This document shows, piece after piece, positions 34,861 through 47,025 of a DNA stretch of 64,000 nucleotides (position 1 is its first letter; each line of letters opens with the position of its first letter). The stretch spans positions 41,253,270 to 41,317,269 of the forward strand of contig CM040422.1 in NCBI GenBank assembly GCA_022702705.1. The letters are read 5' to 3'. This stretch comes from Papilionanthe hookeriana x Papilionanthe teres (taxonomy: Eukaryota; Streptophyta; Magnoliopsida; Asparagales; Orchidaceae). The notes beneath the pieces were generated by a model that was not told the DNA's origin, did no database searches, and saw only the letters and a list, made by a program, of their open reading frames with translations. The position numbers and the translations under genes were made by a program.

Positions 34861-35275
34861 ATTTATGCAGAGATTGAGGGAAATTTTCTTTGGGGTCCAT
34901 GGGGAAATTTTTTTTGCTGAGATTCAGTTTATGCAGTGATTGTGAAAACTTTTGCTAATATTTGATTTATGCTATGATTGTGAAGAATTTTACTGAGATT
35001 TGGCTTATGCTGAGATTTGAGAAAGATTTTGCTGATATTTGGGAATGCAGAGTTTTATGAATGCGAAGATCGAACATATTGTTGAGATTTATGAATGCAG
35101 AGATTGTGAAAACATATTGTAAAGTGCAGAGAATGTTTGTAAAAGTTTATGTAAATGCTGAATTTTATCGAAATGCTTATGCAGAGGTTTTTGAAAATTC
35201 ACAAGGTGCAGAGTTATTTTGTTTTGTTTAAATGTTGACATTTATTTTGTTTGATGCAGAGTTTTTTTTAGTTTC
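34861..35275. other. AT-rich 3' region of Gamma
   Basis: Fading repeats of TTTATGCAGAGATTGTGAAA and TTTTGCTGAGATTT, probably decayed relatives of the minisatellite to the left. No gene. Confidence 0.5.
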
Positions 35276-35279
35276 ATTT

Positions 35280-35400
35280 GTTTTAAGATCTGGACCCAGT
35301 TTTAGACAAGTGCGGCATCAGTGCTTCGTAGGACAATAATTTGTCTCTGAAACATCACGATGCGCAGTACTTCTGAGGGCATCATCAACTGATTGAAATC
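35280..35400 (-). pseudogene. Remnant of the integrase C-terminal tail in Gamma
   Basis: Aligns on the minus strand with the end of the Beta integrase and the sequence just past its stop (50115-50225). Shared words are GGACCCAG, GAAACATCA and a GTA.TACTTCT segment in + orientation. Gamma thus derives from an element that once had pol and lost protease, RT and the integrase core by deletion. Confidence 0.5.
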
Positions 35401-36801
35401 AACTATAGATAATAACTCACTCTTTAAGTTGCTATCAAAATTTATATTCTTTCAAGCACCTATAAATATGTGTTATCTCTAAGGACGTCGCAGTTTAGGA
35501 GGCTGCAACTCCGTAGCTTTGTTCGTAGCAGTTGTCATTTGATTTTGTCACCGATTTCGTAAAGGGTGTTCACACTGTCTTCGAGAAATTACTATGACAT
35601 TCTTTGAACTGACGTTGAAGTTGTATTTGTTGGGCGCTGAAGGATACGACTTCGGGGTTGAATTTACATTAACTGCTAATATCGTTGTCATTTGTTTAAT
35701 TCTTTCTTCCTGGGCTTAAGCAGATTTCAAAATTTTTGTTCATGTGATTAAAATATTTTTCACCGTCCAAAGATATTTCTGAGCCAATTAATGACCAACC
35801 AAAAGGCATAGAATCACTTGACTTTTTTCAAAGCATAATATAGGAGGAAACTTTATAAGGTAGCCTTCCAAGTTTTATTAATCGTGGGAGGATTAAGACA
35901 CCAATTTTTGATTATATGCTTGCCTCAAGCTTCTTCTCAAGGAGCATTCTTGTTTTCTCTTTTTTTCCTTTTTTTTTCTTAAGGTTTTCACTCTCTCTTT
36001 TTTTTTAATTAAGGATTACTGTATCTGGTGGAGCACATGTTAAAGATTTTGAATGTCTGAATTGGGACACCAATTTTTGATTGTGTGCTCACCTTAAGCT
36101 TCTCCTCATGAACACTTTTTTTATCTTTCTTTTGCTCCTTTTATTTTCTGAGAATTACTGTATCTGGCAAGACATATTTTTGTTAAAGATTTTGAATGTC
36201 GAAACTCCCCTAATTAATAATTCTGAAATGTTCTTCAACGCAAATCCTGAGATATTATAACTTATTCAAAAGTCCGGACCCAGCCACATGGCAGAAAATT
36301 AAAAGGCTTGTGATATCTCGAGTCAATTACTCGTATTTCAACCACGCTGCTTTATTCCAAAATTTACTTAGGACTCAGTCCAAATTCCTTAAAGTAAACG
36401 ACTCAGTTATTAGAGCATTAATTTCATTCTTCCCTGAAACCATAGTCTTAGCAAAATATCTAAATTTAAGCTTTTCCAAATATAGAGCAATTCTGGATAA
36501 AAACAAACTCCTTTTCTTTCATTCATTGCGATGGGAGGGATGAGACGGACTAACATCGATTCCGCTAATGTCCCTTTTACACTTATTGTAGTATTAAAAT
36601 CATAAACCCTACATTCTCCCAATGGAGAGGTCTTGAAATCGCCTTCTAGCACGTACCGAAACCGCTCGGATCCGGTTATTTTCCTTTGTTTCCTTTGAAG
36701 CTTTCACCTGCACCGTGTCATTCGACATCAGCTGCGTAGGAATCAATCGAAACGACTGGATCGACCGGAATCATATTGATAAAAACTCTTTCAGGCTCTC
36801 T
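35401..36801. other. Unassigned internal sequence of Gamma
   Basis: No domain recognised. Two poly-pyrimidine stretches (35950-36010 and 36115-36145) and a repeated phrase, 'GGACACCAATTTTTGATT', near 35900 and 36065 suggest a small local duplication. A minus-strand ORF at 36410-36652 continues from the gag side but resembles nothing I know. This is where the pro-pol deletion junction must lie. Confidence 0.4.
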
Positions 36802-38169
36802 CTAATATTCTTTCGGGATCGTTATGTTCCCCTTCTTAAAGTTCTTCTCGAGCCATTCTTTGAAACTGATGCAATTTTCTATAGTGTGCCCAAGTAGTCT
36901 GTGATATGGGAAACATCTTGGGTGATCCTTTTTATCAACCTCGTCTAGCTTCTTTGGCTCAGGCAATATGAACTCAGGCCTCTTGATCAAGTTCTGAAAC
37001 ATCTTTGCCACTGCCTCATCTTTGAAAGAATATACTCTGCTTCTTGGCCGTAGACGGACCCTGTCTTCCATCCATCCGAAGCGACCACTGTTGAGACGAC
37101 TGGCGATAGTACTCGTTGTTGAGGTTGTTCAATACGGATCCGCATTGGCTGCTTGCCTTTATCCACCACTTGCCATTATCTTGGACTCCTCGAATGTCTT
37201 CACCGGCTCTAGCTATTCAGAATTTTACGGAAAACCCAACTTGTTGGCTTCCTCTTGCAAACTTCCAGCTTTGCAAAGTAGTTTCTTGAAGGTTTTGATT
37301 GTGAATCCTTTGAGGAGAAATGCAACTGGTCCATGGATGCTCCTTAAGAGAATTTCAACTGCATGTTGCTCCTGGAGCTGTGGCTCACACTTCAGGCTCA
37401 AATTTCTCCATCGCAAAATGTAGTCTACCAATGTTTCGGTTGGCTTCTGTCGCTCCACCACAAGATCACCGATGGTGATATGGTGTCGAGCTCCAGCGAA
37501 CCACTTAACAAAGAGGTCTTCCAATTCTATGAACGTTCTCACCGAACCATTTAACAGCTTTGCGTACCAGTCGAATGTAACCCCCGAAAGGCTATTCACA
37601 AATTGAAGACACAACAATGCATCGCTACCCCCCGCGTTGCAGCAACTTGCTTGAAAGTGTGTGACATGTTGTTGGGGGTTTCTGGTACCATCAAAAATAT
37701 TTAACTGAGGTGATACAAAACCTTTGGGATATTGGACAACATCAAACTTTTCATGATGTGGTCTACCCTTCAGAATCGATGTTTGTTCTTTAGACTGAGC
37801 CAGGGCTTCTCTCACCTGCTGTTCCACCATTTGCTTAATGTCATTTTCTGGTACTGGACCCTGAACTGAATCCCTCTTCTGTTTCACATTGACGGAGAAC
37901 TCCCTTCTTTCATCCGTAACATTAATGATCTCTAGTTGGTTTGTTTCTAGAGGTGTTATTTGTGGTGATTGTGACTTTCCTTGAATTGTGTCCATAGCAG
38001 CCATAACTTCTTCTAGTTGCCTCTTCAAATGGTTGATATGTTCATCTCGTTGTTGAATGGCCCTTTGCCAATCCTTTGCGGCATTCTCTTCACCAAAAGG
38101 CAGAGTGTCGCTCGTAGATAATGTTGCTTGGGTCTCGACGACGTCGATTTCTGCGATTTCACCTTCCAT
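36802..38169 (-). pseudogene. gag: gag of element Gamma (Tat-lineage retrotransposon gag)
   Basis: One frame from ATG 38169 to 36802, open for the first 314 codons, then broken by four stops from 37225 on. The N-terminus has a likely short coiled coil (about residues 33-60) and a charged linker. The retrotransposon gag domain follows at about residues 150-305, with NIFDGTRNPQQHVTHFQA, WYAKLLNGSVRTF, LFVKWFAGAR and DYILRWRNLSLKCEP, all typical of Tat gag. After the stops, the same frame encodes a zinc-finger-like segment, CFPYHRLLGHTIENC (about residues 407-421). Gag packages element RNA into virus-like particles in the cytoplasm. No protease or RT follows, so this is a gag-only element. The family assignment is firm. 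Confidence 0.85.
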
Positions 38170-38399
38170 GGAATCTGCTAGTTCGTAATCTTCCTCTTCA
38201 ATGTTGTTTTTCGATCTTTAGACGGTTGTGCAATGTTAGCTCGAAGCTTTTCCATGACCTCCTTAATTGACTTTCCTTTGATGACTTTAAGGTCATCTGG
38301 AGATTTTCGAGAAACATCACTTATTTCCCAGAGCACTTGGTGTCATCGCGTAGAAGTCGATTGAATCATACGAAATCATATTTATAGAACCTTTTTAAG
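38170..38399 (-). other. Linker between duplicated gag segments
   Basis: Contains a minus-strand stretch reading SRKSPDDLKVIKGKSIKEVM and further, with no known domain. It may be the N-terminal part of gag or of the leader protein. Not intact. Confidence 0.35.
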
Positions 38400-38660
38400 G
38401 TTCTATTAAATATTCTTCCGGGATCACCACCTTTCCACTTCGAAATTCTCCTCGAAGCCGATCCTTAAAGCTGAAGCGGTTTTCTATAGTATGGCCGAGC
38501 AACCTGTGGTATGGGCGAGTACATCGGGTGATCTTCCTTGCCGGCCTCCTCCGGCTTTTTCGGCTCGAGTAGTCGATTTCGAACTTAGAAGTAAGTCATG
38601 GAATATCTTCGACAATGACTCTTCCTTGAACGGGTATACCTTGTTTAATCGTTGACTCAT
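38400..38660 (-). pseudogene. Second, diverged copy of the gag zinc-finger segment
   Basis: Minus-strand translation gives PYHRLLGHTIENRFSFKD and VVIPEEY, homologous to PYHRLLGHTIENCISFKE and ITIPKEY of the gag C-terminus at 36802-36960. Upstream, VYPFKEES corresponds to VYSFKDEA. The copy precedes the main gag in the direction of transcription, so the gag C-terminal module is present twice in unusual order. The Cys of the IENC motif is Arg here, so this copy could not bind zinc in the usual way. Confidence 0.65.
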
Positions 38661-38749
38661 TGTTGCTCTATCCGTAAGAGACGGTCTTCTTTTCTGTGCC
38701 TTTGTCAGTTGTATGGGCTTTGAATTGGACCCAATATTGAATTTGGAAA

Positions 38750-39176
38750 ATGGTAGGTCATAAACACCGGCTGACTTTCCTTCGTGTAGAATCTCTTATC
38801 CTTTAGTTAGCGGAGCGACTGGTACAATGGTGGTGAATCCAGCAGTAAGAGCAGACACAACTCCATGAGCAATCCTAACATTTTTCGTAGCAGACCTTAC
38901 AGCAAAAGAAGAATTCATTCCAAACGACATCCTTTCCGGAGGGGAGAATTCCGTAACGAGGCTTCAAGTTGAACTCCACAACGAGGCTTAACGACCTTGC
39001 TTATTTCGGACTTCGACCATTGTGACAACCACATCACTGAACATTGCTACAACATTGTCGAACCCTTGTCCAAACTTAATGACTGCCAGATCAGGCAACT
39101 CGTCTCTATTGATAGCGAATTCTTCTCCGGTGGCTAAAGAGAAGATCAACTTCGGTGAAGACATTGTCCCTGTCAT
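38750..39176 (-). pseudogene. Leader ORF1 of element Gamma
   Basis: Starts at ATG 39176 (or an internal ATG four codons later). Open for 62 codons to 38988, then continues in other frames through about 38750. The N-terminus SSPKLIFSLATGEEFAINRD, followed by ELPDLAVIKFGQGFDN, matches the leader ORFs of Alpha and Beta. Downstream, VEFNLKPR matches EFNLKS of Alpha. It is a small protein of unknown function encoded between PBS and gag, as is typical of Ogre-type elements. It is frameshifted here. Confidence 0.65.
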
Positions 39177-39778
39177 TTAAAGAATTCCCAGAAGTCAGTG
39201 ACGTCTCGTGTCTTGCAGTTTCAGTGAAAGTACTGACGTTAACGCACTCATCTTACAAACTGGACGCCCTTGTAAATTTTTATTTCAAATTTTGTGTATT
39301 GTTTATTAGTGTATTTGCTGTGTTTTAAAAAGTTTTATTTTGCTTTTGAAATTTTGATGAAATTTTGTTTTAGTTGAAATTTAAATGGAATGTTGTGAGA
39401 GCTAGATTTAGAATTAACTTGTTTACAAAAAAAAAATCAAACTCAAAGAGGAATGAAGAGTAGGACCCGGACTGAAATTTGCGGGGGATTGATTTCACAT
39501 TGAATTTACTTCGATAGACCAATCATAACTCACCACACCTATCGGGCGTCCACCCCACCTCTTTGGAGAGGTAACAAAAGGAAGATTTCGGAACCTCTCT
39601 GTTTAGAGGTGTATAAACAGTGGCTCCAAAATCCAAGGAGAGTTGATCATACCTGTTCAAGATAGAAATGAACAAGATATGTCAACGGAAAGAATGGTAG
39701 TTTGGTTCACAAGGGGTATGGACTTACTACTGATTTATGAAAGCAAAACCATCTGATCAAAACAAAGAGAGGAACTAG
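39177..39778 (-). other. 5' untranslated leader of Gamma
   Basis: No gene. Includes the leader half of the long-range complementary pair (39535-39552) and the block AGGAACTAGTCCCC leading into the PBS. Well conserved with the Beta and Alpha leaders. Confidence 0.6.
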
Positions 39779-39796
39779 TCCCCAGCGGAGTCGCCA
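39779..39796 (-). other. Primer-binding site of Gamma
   Basis: Minus strand TGGCGACTCCGCTGGGGA, 18 nt starting with TGG as needed to pair with a tRNA 3' CCA end, 5 nt from the LTR at 39802. I recall this site from Ogre-type elements as matching a tRNA-Arg, but could not check that here. Confidence 0.85.
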
Positions 39797-41944
39797 TAAG
39801 TTGTCGGCATATTTTTAGGTTGAGTGTTGTATTTTAAAAAAAGGGGTCGCCTACAGAAATTGTCGGCAAATTTTAGATGTTAAATTTAATTTAAATATAT
39901 ATAATTTAGAAAGTAGTATTTGATTTTGAAAATAAATTTAAATTTGAAAATTTTAAGATATGAAATCAAATAGATATCACATCCCAAATAGTTTATATAA
40001 ACGAGCACCGCATCACAAACCTTGTATCTATCCTGAAGAATAGACATATTGCTTGATGATGGGGCTCGGTTAAATAAACTAGAAGATTTATGACATCCGT
40101 TTGGTCTACGAACCAATTTTATAAGCCGACAAGTTCCCCTGCTTAATATAAATGAATTAAGCAGTGTTTATATTACATGGGTTCTTAAAGTTCCCTATAA
40201 GGGCATGTCCCTATAGTTAATTACATCTTAAATGACGGGAATCATTTAAGAAAACTCTCGATAATGATCAGTGGTTTTGCTCTCAAGAATATCAAAGTTT
40301 AAGATTTTCAAAGGATTGGATTTTAGGAAATTTCAATTGGGAATTGATCAAATTTAAACAGTTATTTTTATGAGTCCAAAGGAAGAGATGTAGGAGAAGC
40401 TGATGATACAAGAAGAATCTTGGCAACTTCCCAAACTACCCTATTATTTGGCTTCAATTTGGGAGTTTATTTAATGTTGCGATCCTGCCAATTTTAATCA
40501 ATTATGACTTATGTTTGTATGACATAATCACACAAATAGCCTCAAAGATGTGAGGGTTTATGTCGTATCAAACGACTACCTCGGAGTCCTAAGACCAGTT
40601 AGGGCTTAATTTGTATAACATGATTATGCAAATGCATAATGAAGAGTTGAGGATTTATGCTGCAATAGACAAACTACCTCGAAATCCTATGGCTTTGTTG
40701 TTTAATTCTAGGAATGTTTAGTTGATGTAGAGTTGTTTTGCTGACGAAGATGGCCGTGCTGCCCACCATGCTCCAAGCTCCTTGTTGTTGCAGAAGTTTA
40801 GTTTTAGAAGTCATAAATCAAGAGATGAGAGGAGTGTTTTGTTTTATAGAAAATCTTAAAATCCAAGTGTTTTTAATATTTTAATTAAAACAAATCTTAA
40901 AGTTGATTATAACAGAACCGATTAAGATCCCACGGTTCCGTCATCCTGGCACTGTAATTTTCGTTGAATTCACTTAGTCCAGATGAATTTGCTAAACTCA
41001 ACTGAATGAGTTCCACACTTTCATTTAGACCGTGAGAAATCCCGTTAGCAACACGTGGGTTACATCATCCGAGGTATTCCCGATCATTCAAAGAAACGTT
41101 TTAATTTAGTTAAAGTTGTAGTTTTGTTGTTCTATGTGTGATTAAATTTTGAGTTGTTTTATATTTTGAATTGTTATGGCAGTGATTTTTATCTTGTAAT
41201 GACTTTTAATTTAGTTTTGGTTTCAGTTCAGGGACTATCCTAAAGGTTTTGGTTTTCATGCAACAGTTGTTTATCATGCTAGAAAAGTAAAGTACAGTGC
41301 ATGTAAGTAAGTTGCAATAAAGTAAATTGAATAAAAGCGTACCTGGAGGGTCTTCCTGTCATCCCAAGCTGCACTTAAAACACATGTTAAGACATTTAAA
41401 TGTTTCAACAAGTACCTAGGTAAAGCTAAGGGAAATGTTTTGGTTGTCTACCAAAGTCCTAATCCTATAGCTAGTCATCTCCTATGACGTCTAGGTTCTT
41501 GTGTTTTGGTTTAAGGATGATTTTCTTCACCAAAGAATAATTAAGTTCAATTGTTCTTATAAACATCCCATCATATTGAGGAAGTGCTTAAGACGAGTCT
41601 TAAACATCTTTTCCATACCTCAAGGATTGTTTTAAGTCCAAGAGAGTTTAATTATACAAGTGAATTAATCATCCAGGAGTTTATGTTTTGTTCTCTTGCT
41701 CAGTGAACTAGGACATTTGAATATCCTATAAGTGAAGTAACACTTCGCTTGATACCTCATTTAAGGGTTATAATAATAAGAGCTTTAAAAGGGCAAATCA
41801 ACTTATTAAGTATTTTAATGATTTAAACTTAATGATTTAATTTTTGATTTTGACTTAATTATAAAAAACTAGTTTAAGTTTGGAATAGTGTTCGAGTTAT
41901 TTTAGATTTAATTCTTAATGATTTCATTTAAGTTTGTTGTTAAA

Positions 41945-42140
41945 AGATTTTAATTTAATTTTATTCAATTTAATTTTAATTTTATTTTAATTTAATTTTG
42001 ATTTTAATTTAATTTAATTTAATTTAAGTTTTAATTTAATTTAATTTAATTTAATTTCAATTTAATTTTAATTTTAATTTTAATTTAATTTAATTTTAAT
42101 TTAATTTAATTTAATTTAATTTTAGTTTAATTTTAATTTG
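41945..42140. repeat. (TTTAA)n microsatellite in L6
   Basis: TTTAATTTAA runs, more regular than in L5. Confidence 0.8.
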
Positions 42141-44650
42141 GATTATTATTTTAATTTTTTTTAAGTAAGAATTAAGTATTATTGAAGTGATTTATTTAGG
42201 GATTTTTAAATTAAAGAATAAATATCCTCTTAATAATATCGCTACTTTAATAATTCCAATTTCTATTATTCTTCCAAAATTTCAATTAATTAATTAATTA
42301 AAGTTTTATTTTAATTATATTTGATATGGTTAGTAGGTTTCTACCCTCAATCATTTAAGTTTCAATCTTCCAAAATCAGTTTAAAATCAAATATTTTACC
42401 CTCCCCTTTTTGATTAATCCTAAAATTTTAATTAAGGGTTGAAATCTTAATTACCATTTTGCCCTTCAAGCTTAATAATTCTATAACTCACTAAATTAAG
42501 CTCAAATGAACTTGAAATTTTTATGTAACCTCACTCACATGTCAATTAAGACATTAGAGGAGAAAATATGATTTTTCTGTATTTAATTTATTTATGTAAT
42601 TATTTTTAACGGAAAATAGGGGTTTTCAAAGAAAATTCAATAACAAGACGAAGAAAATGTTTCTATCCTTAAGAAAATTATGGGATGTTCCTAATGATCA
42701 GAGGACAATTTGGACAAACTTTGGTGATTTTTTTGAGTTATATTTTATTAATTATAATTATTTTGAGTTTTAGAGTATTAATTAATTATAAAATAAAATT
42801 AAAGTTGAAAAATGGATTTTATATTTTTCTTAAATCTCTCTAACCTCAAGGAGTTCAGAGAAACAAAATTTATAATTTTCTGATTTTTATTTGATTTATT
42901 AGAATTATTTTAGTGGAAATATTAAAGAAAATCATTTTTTAATTCAAAAATTGTTTTAGGCTTTTAAAATTCAATATCTTATCCTAGAGACTTAGGAAAA
43001 ATATTTGGTTTGTTCCTAAGTGATTAGGAGTTATAATGTGACATTTTGGTGATTTTTAATATTTTTATGATTTTTATTATTTTTTAATTATTAAAAATAT
43101 TAAAATAATGATAAAAATCAACTTTTTTAGAAAATTACAATTTTAATTTTTCTAAGTTCCTCTGATATCAGAGAAGCTCCAAGACCATTTTTGTGAATTT
43201 TTGAAAAGTATTTTGTGAGTTATGAATTTTTAAAGTTTAATTTTATCCATTTTGCTTAAGAGGCTTAATCAACCCATTTGGTGGGGTTAATCAAGTCCAA
43301 TCGACTTCAAATTTTTATGTGATGTTCCTCTAATCCTAAAGATCAGTGGAGAATAATTTTCAAGTTAATTTGATGTGTAGTTAACCCTAATTAATTAAAG
43401 TTCAATTTTGGGTATTTATGCCAATTAGGGTTGTTCCATGTGAATTAACTCAAAACCTATTTTTCCTAGGTTCCTCTGGTCATAAGAAACATCACCAAAT
43501 TGTCCTAGAATTTATTTCTCAACATACTAATTATTGGAATTAAAATACTCAAAACAGTAACATGCAATTGAAAAATCAATAACCTCTCATAGGAATGGCC
43601 TCTGACCTTGGCAAATTCAGGGAAAGTTCCCAAGTTCAGAGGCTTCAAAAGCCCTATGGTCTCATGCCATGGTGAATTGTCTACATGCATGGAGAATCAA
43701 AATAGTGTAGAGAGTAAATAAATCATTAAAAATAAAATAATCAATGAAATTACTTGATTTCTTTTCCACATTATTCTCCTCTGTTCACTGAGCAAGAGGA
43801 TATTTTTATTTTATTTTTAGGATTTTTCTACACAAAGTTATGCATTTTTGAAGTTCTGGATATTTAATAAATAAGAAAATTCCCTATTTATCTGCTCATC
43901 CACGTGGGGCCGCATCAAAATTAGCCTCCCCGAACGGCCACGCGGCGTCTTCTGGTTCGTCCCATCTCCTCATACGACTCAATCAGGACCTTCCACCCGC
44001 GCGTGAATCAAATGGACGGCATCCGTTCTTCGTCCCCAAGCCTCCTAGCCCGAGAACCGTCCGTCTTCCAGGCTTTATATCTCCCTCGATACTTAACCGA
44101 TTTCTACATTCTTATGCTCTATGGATTCGTCTTGAAGAGACGAACACATCCATATGGTTTATGTGGCATGAAATTAAGGCAATAAAAATGGAGAATTCAT
44201 GGAAGCTCGGGAAGAAGAGAGAGCTCATACCTTTGCTCAGAGAAGTGTGGCTTCTATCTGAGAGTTGTGTCACCTTCGATTGAGTCCAAGAAAGCTCCGG
44301 ATGAAGTCTCCGGCCCCGGGAATTGCCTAGACTTGATTTCCACCAGACCCGATCACAACCTTTGGAGGATAGAGCAGATCAGTGGCTCGAAGAGGGGGCT
44401 TTCACTGGGGAACTCCTTCTCTTGGTCTTGTGCAGGTGTGGGTGAGTTTAATTTGATTTTGGTGGAGAATTGGGAGATTTTCTGGTTTTGGGTGAAATTT
44501 TGGCTGAGAAATTGGGCACTGTTGTTGGGGATTAGGGCAAATTTCACTGGGGAAAAATTGCTCTAAGTGCGGAGGATGATCTGGAACAATTTTGGCAGAG
44601 TTTCTGTATGGTTTTTTTGCAACTCCTCTCATGGCCGAGAGGTGAGGGGG

Positions 44651-44658
44651 TTTAAATA
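44651..44658 (-). promoter_or_regulatory. LTR TATA box (L6), promoter driving Gamma
   Basis: TATTTAAA in the minus direction. As L6 is the 5' LTR, this is the box that would start the Gamma transcript. Confidence 0.55.
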
Positions 44659-47025
44659 GAGCTGGCTGGAGGGTCTCCCAGGGGGGGTTAATGGCTGGGA
44701 TCAGCTGCTGCAAGCAAGGAAGAACAGATTCGATGGCCGCTGGGCATGAGGCAACTCAGCAAGAGAGAATTTCAATGTTTGGCTCCTTCCAAGGTCTCGG
44801 CCATGGTGTTTTCCGGCGGCTGTGGTGGCTGGCCGGCCAGGCATGGGTCACCCTCAGGGTCAAGGAGGTAAGAGCTTGATTCCTGTGTGTTCAATTGATG
44901 GTTTCGATGTGTAAAAAGGATGGCTTGAAATGGAAAGGGTAAGGGCTAATTTTGGGCTCAAATTGGTCAACCCATGATTTTGGGCTTGGTACACCTCCCC
45001 AAGACCTGGTTTTGGGCTGGGTGAATCAGTTGGGTCAGCTGGTCTTAAGTGGAGAAGTCTCCATCCAAGAACATTTAGATTAAATTTGGGTTAAGGGGAA
45101 TCATGAGTAAGGTTAATGACTTTTAGGAAGTGCTTAAAGGACCTCCTCCATTTGCCCAATGTTCTAAGGTCACATGTAAAGAACTCACATGGCTTGCATG
45201 TGGTGTAAGAATGGCTCCATGGCTCATATTTGGCTTGGGAAAAGTTGGCTTGGTTTCATGGAAATGGGTTTAAGGAATTTTGGTATTTTGGTGTAAAATT
45301 TGGATGGTTTGTCATATGGCTTTGTTTAGAAAGGTTTGATTGCTGATTTAGGATTTAGGAATGATTTTAATTAAGTGAGGATGAGATGAAATTGTAATGT
45401 GGGCTTTAGGATGGGCTTGGGCTTTTGAATTTGGTTAGGAATGGGCTTTTGAATGTCCTTTGGAAGTGGGCTTTTAGATGAAAATTTTTCAAAGGGCCAT
45501 GCCAAATAAATATTGGGTTTACTTTAAGGATGTGTCATGAGTGATTTGAGACAAATTTGAGGTGGTTTGGAATTGAATTGAGTCTAATTTGGGTCCCCTT
45601 GGTGGTATCGTCAAAATGGGTCAAAATGGACGAACTTGGGCTAAGGTTGGGCTAAAGTTGAAATTGATGTAAAATTATCATTAAGAAATGTTTATGTGAG
45701 TGTTTCAAAGAGGTTTCAACTTTGGTTGGGTTTTTATTTTGGGATTTGGGCCTATTTGGGTTAGGTTTGGGTGTAGGCCCATTTAAGGGATTTTGGGTTT
45801 GGGTAGAATTTGAGTAGGGTTTGGGTCATTTTGGGTAGATTATGTTAGTGTTTTGTTTTTGGGGATGTTAGGGAAGGTTTAGAAAAGGTTTGGGGTTAAT
45901 TGGAGTTGAATTGGGTTGGTTTGGGCTAAGTTTGGGTCATGGGCCAAAATTGGGCCTTAAGCATAAAAGTGAAATTAGATTCAAATGTCAATCAAATTGG
46001 ACTTGGGTTTGGTCTAGATTGATATTGGGGATATTTAATTGAAGTTTAGAAATGAATTGGACCAAAATTGGGGTCAATTGGGGTGATTTGGTTTGACATT
46101 GGGTTCATTTGGGTTAAAATGGGTCAAATTGGGGGTTTTAACAAAAGTGGGTTAAATAGACAAAATTGGCCCATGGTGTAGTTGAACAAAGTGAAATTTT
46201 GAATATTTGGGATTTTCTGGAATTTTCTGGAAATTTTCTGAATTTTTTTGGATTTTTGGGTCAAAAGGGGCATTTTGGTAATTTGGAGGGTATTGGGAGT
46301 ATTTTTAGAATTTTTGGTATATTTGGTTGGTGATGGTCAATTTGAGTAGTGGGGGAAATGTTTGAGATTAATTTTAGGAAATTTTGGGTGATTTGGAAAT
46401 TTTGAAGAATTTGGGTAGTTTCAAGTGCTTTTAGTAGGTTAGGCAGGTTCGGGGTCCCGGGGGTCAAAAATTGAAATTTTGGCAAAATGGAGATTGACCG
46501 AGTGTGAATGAAATGGAATCATTCTGGTTGATCCATGAAGGCATATTAAGTCCACATGAGCCATGAAAGAACTCATTTGAGGCATTCAACATGTTGTTCA
46601 TAACCCTCTTAGCCAAGGGCTTAGGGGTTAAGGACCATCCATATGAATTACTCACATGAGTCAAGAGGTCAAGTTGGGTGAGAGTGTGGATTTTAGGATT
46701 TGGATTGTGTGTGAAAGTGTAGTGTATGTGTAAGTCAGCCCTCACCAGACCAGGCCACCCAGGGTAATCCTAAGGCCAAAGAGTCCTTTGGGGAACTCAT
46801 CCTTTAAACCTCCACATTTGATCTCAACCCTCCATGTGACTCAGGGGCAGTGACTTGGGGGTTTACAATCAAGCATATAGGGTTTGCAGGGAGTTAAGAA
46901 GTGGCTTGAATTTCTAAAGGATGAGTCCCAATTCTAGTCCTCTAGGATAGTCAAAGGAAAAGCCTAAGGCTAGATCCTAAGCACTAAAGAGAAAAGGGAA
47001 GACCTCTTCAAAAATGAGGTCAACA

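Larger units (their letters stand above)
26406..47025 (-). mobile_element. Element Gamma: complete non-autonomous Ogre-like element, 20.6 kb
   Basis: Two collinear LTRs (26406-33691, 7,286 bp; 39802-47025, 7,224 bp) enclose an internal region of 6,110 bp. It has an intact 18-nt PBS, a 5-bp target duplication ACTGG, a leader ORF, gag, a tail of integrase and a 3' minisatellite. Protease, reverse transcriptase, RNase H and the integrase core are absent, so it must have relied on another element. LTRs make up about 70% of its length. It lies inside the 3' minisatellite of Beta and is therefore younger than Beta. Confidence 0.9.
39802..47025 (-). mobile_element. 5' LTR (L6) of Gamma, 7.2 kb
   Basis: Starts TGTCGGCATATTTTTAGGTT and ends AATGAGGTCAACA. 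Partner of L5, with the same landmarks: TTTAA tract 41945-42140, GC-rich patch 43890-44060 (shorter than in L5), TATA 44651-44658 and G/T-rich U3. No gene inside. The small ORFs at 39886-40116, 43505-43690 and 44267-44879 recur only because the LTRs are copies. Confidence 0.9.

Noticed and set aside
37022..37554. Plus-strand ORFs of 133 and 63 codons over gag
   Set aside because: Shadows of the gag reading frame on the other strand.
39886..40116. A 76-78 codon ORF in sense near the 3' end of the LTR, also at 3283-3519, 56695-56898 and 58131-58406
   Set aside because: Conserved only because the LTRs are copies. Many amino-acid changes and shifting start codons between copies, and disrupted in L5; no sign of protein-level selection.
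43505..43690. 61-codon ORF shared by L5 (30127-30312) and L6
   Set aside because: Present in a recent LTR pair only; interrupted in L1, L4 and L8. Noncoding.
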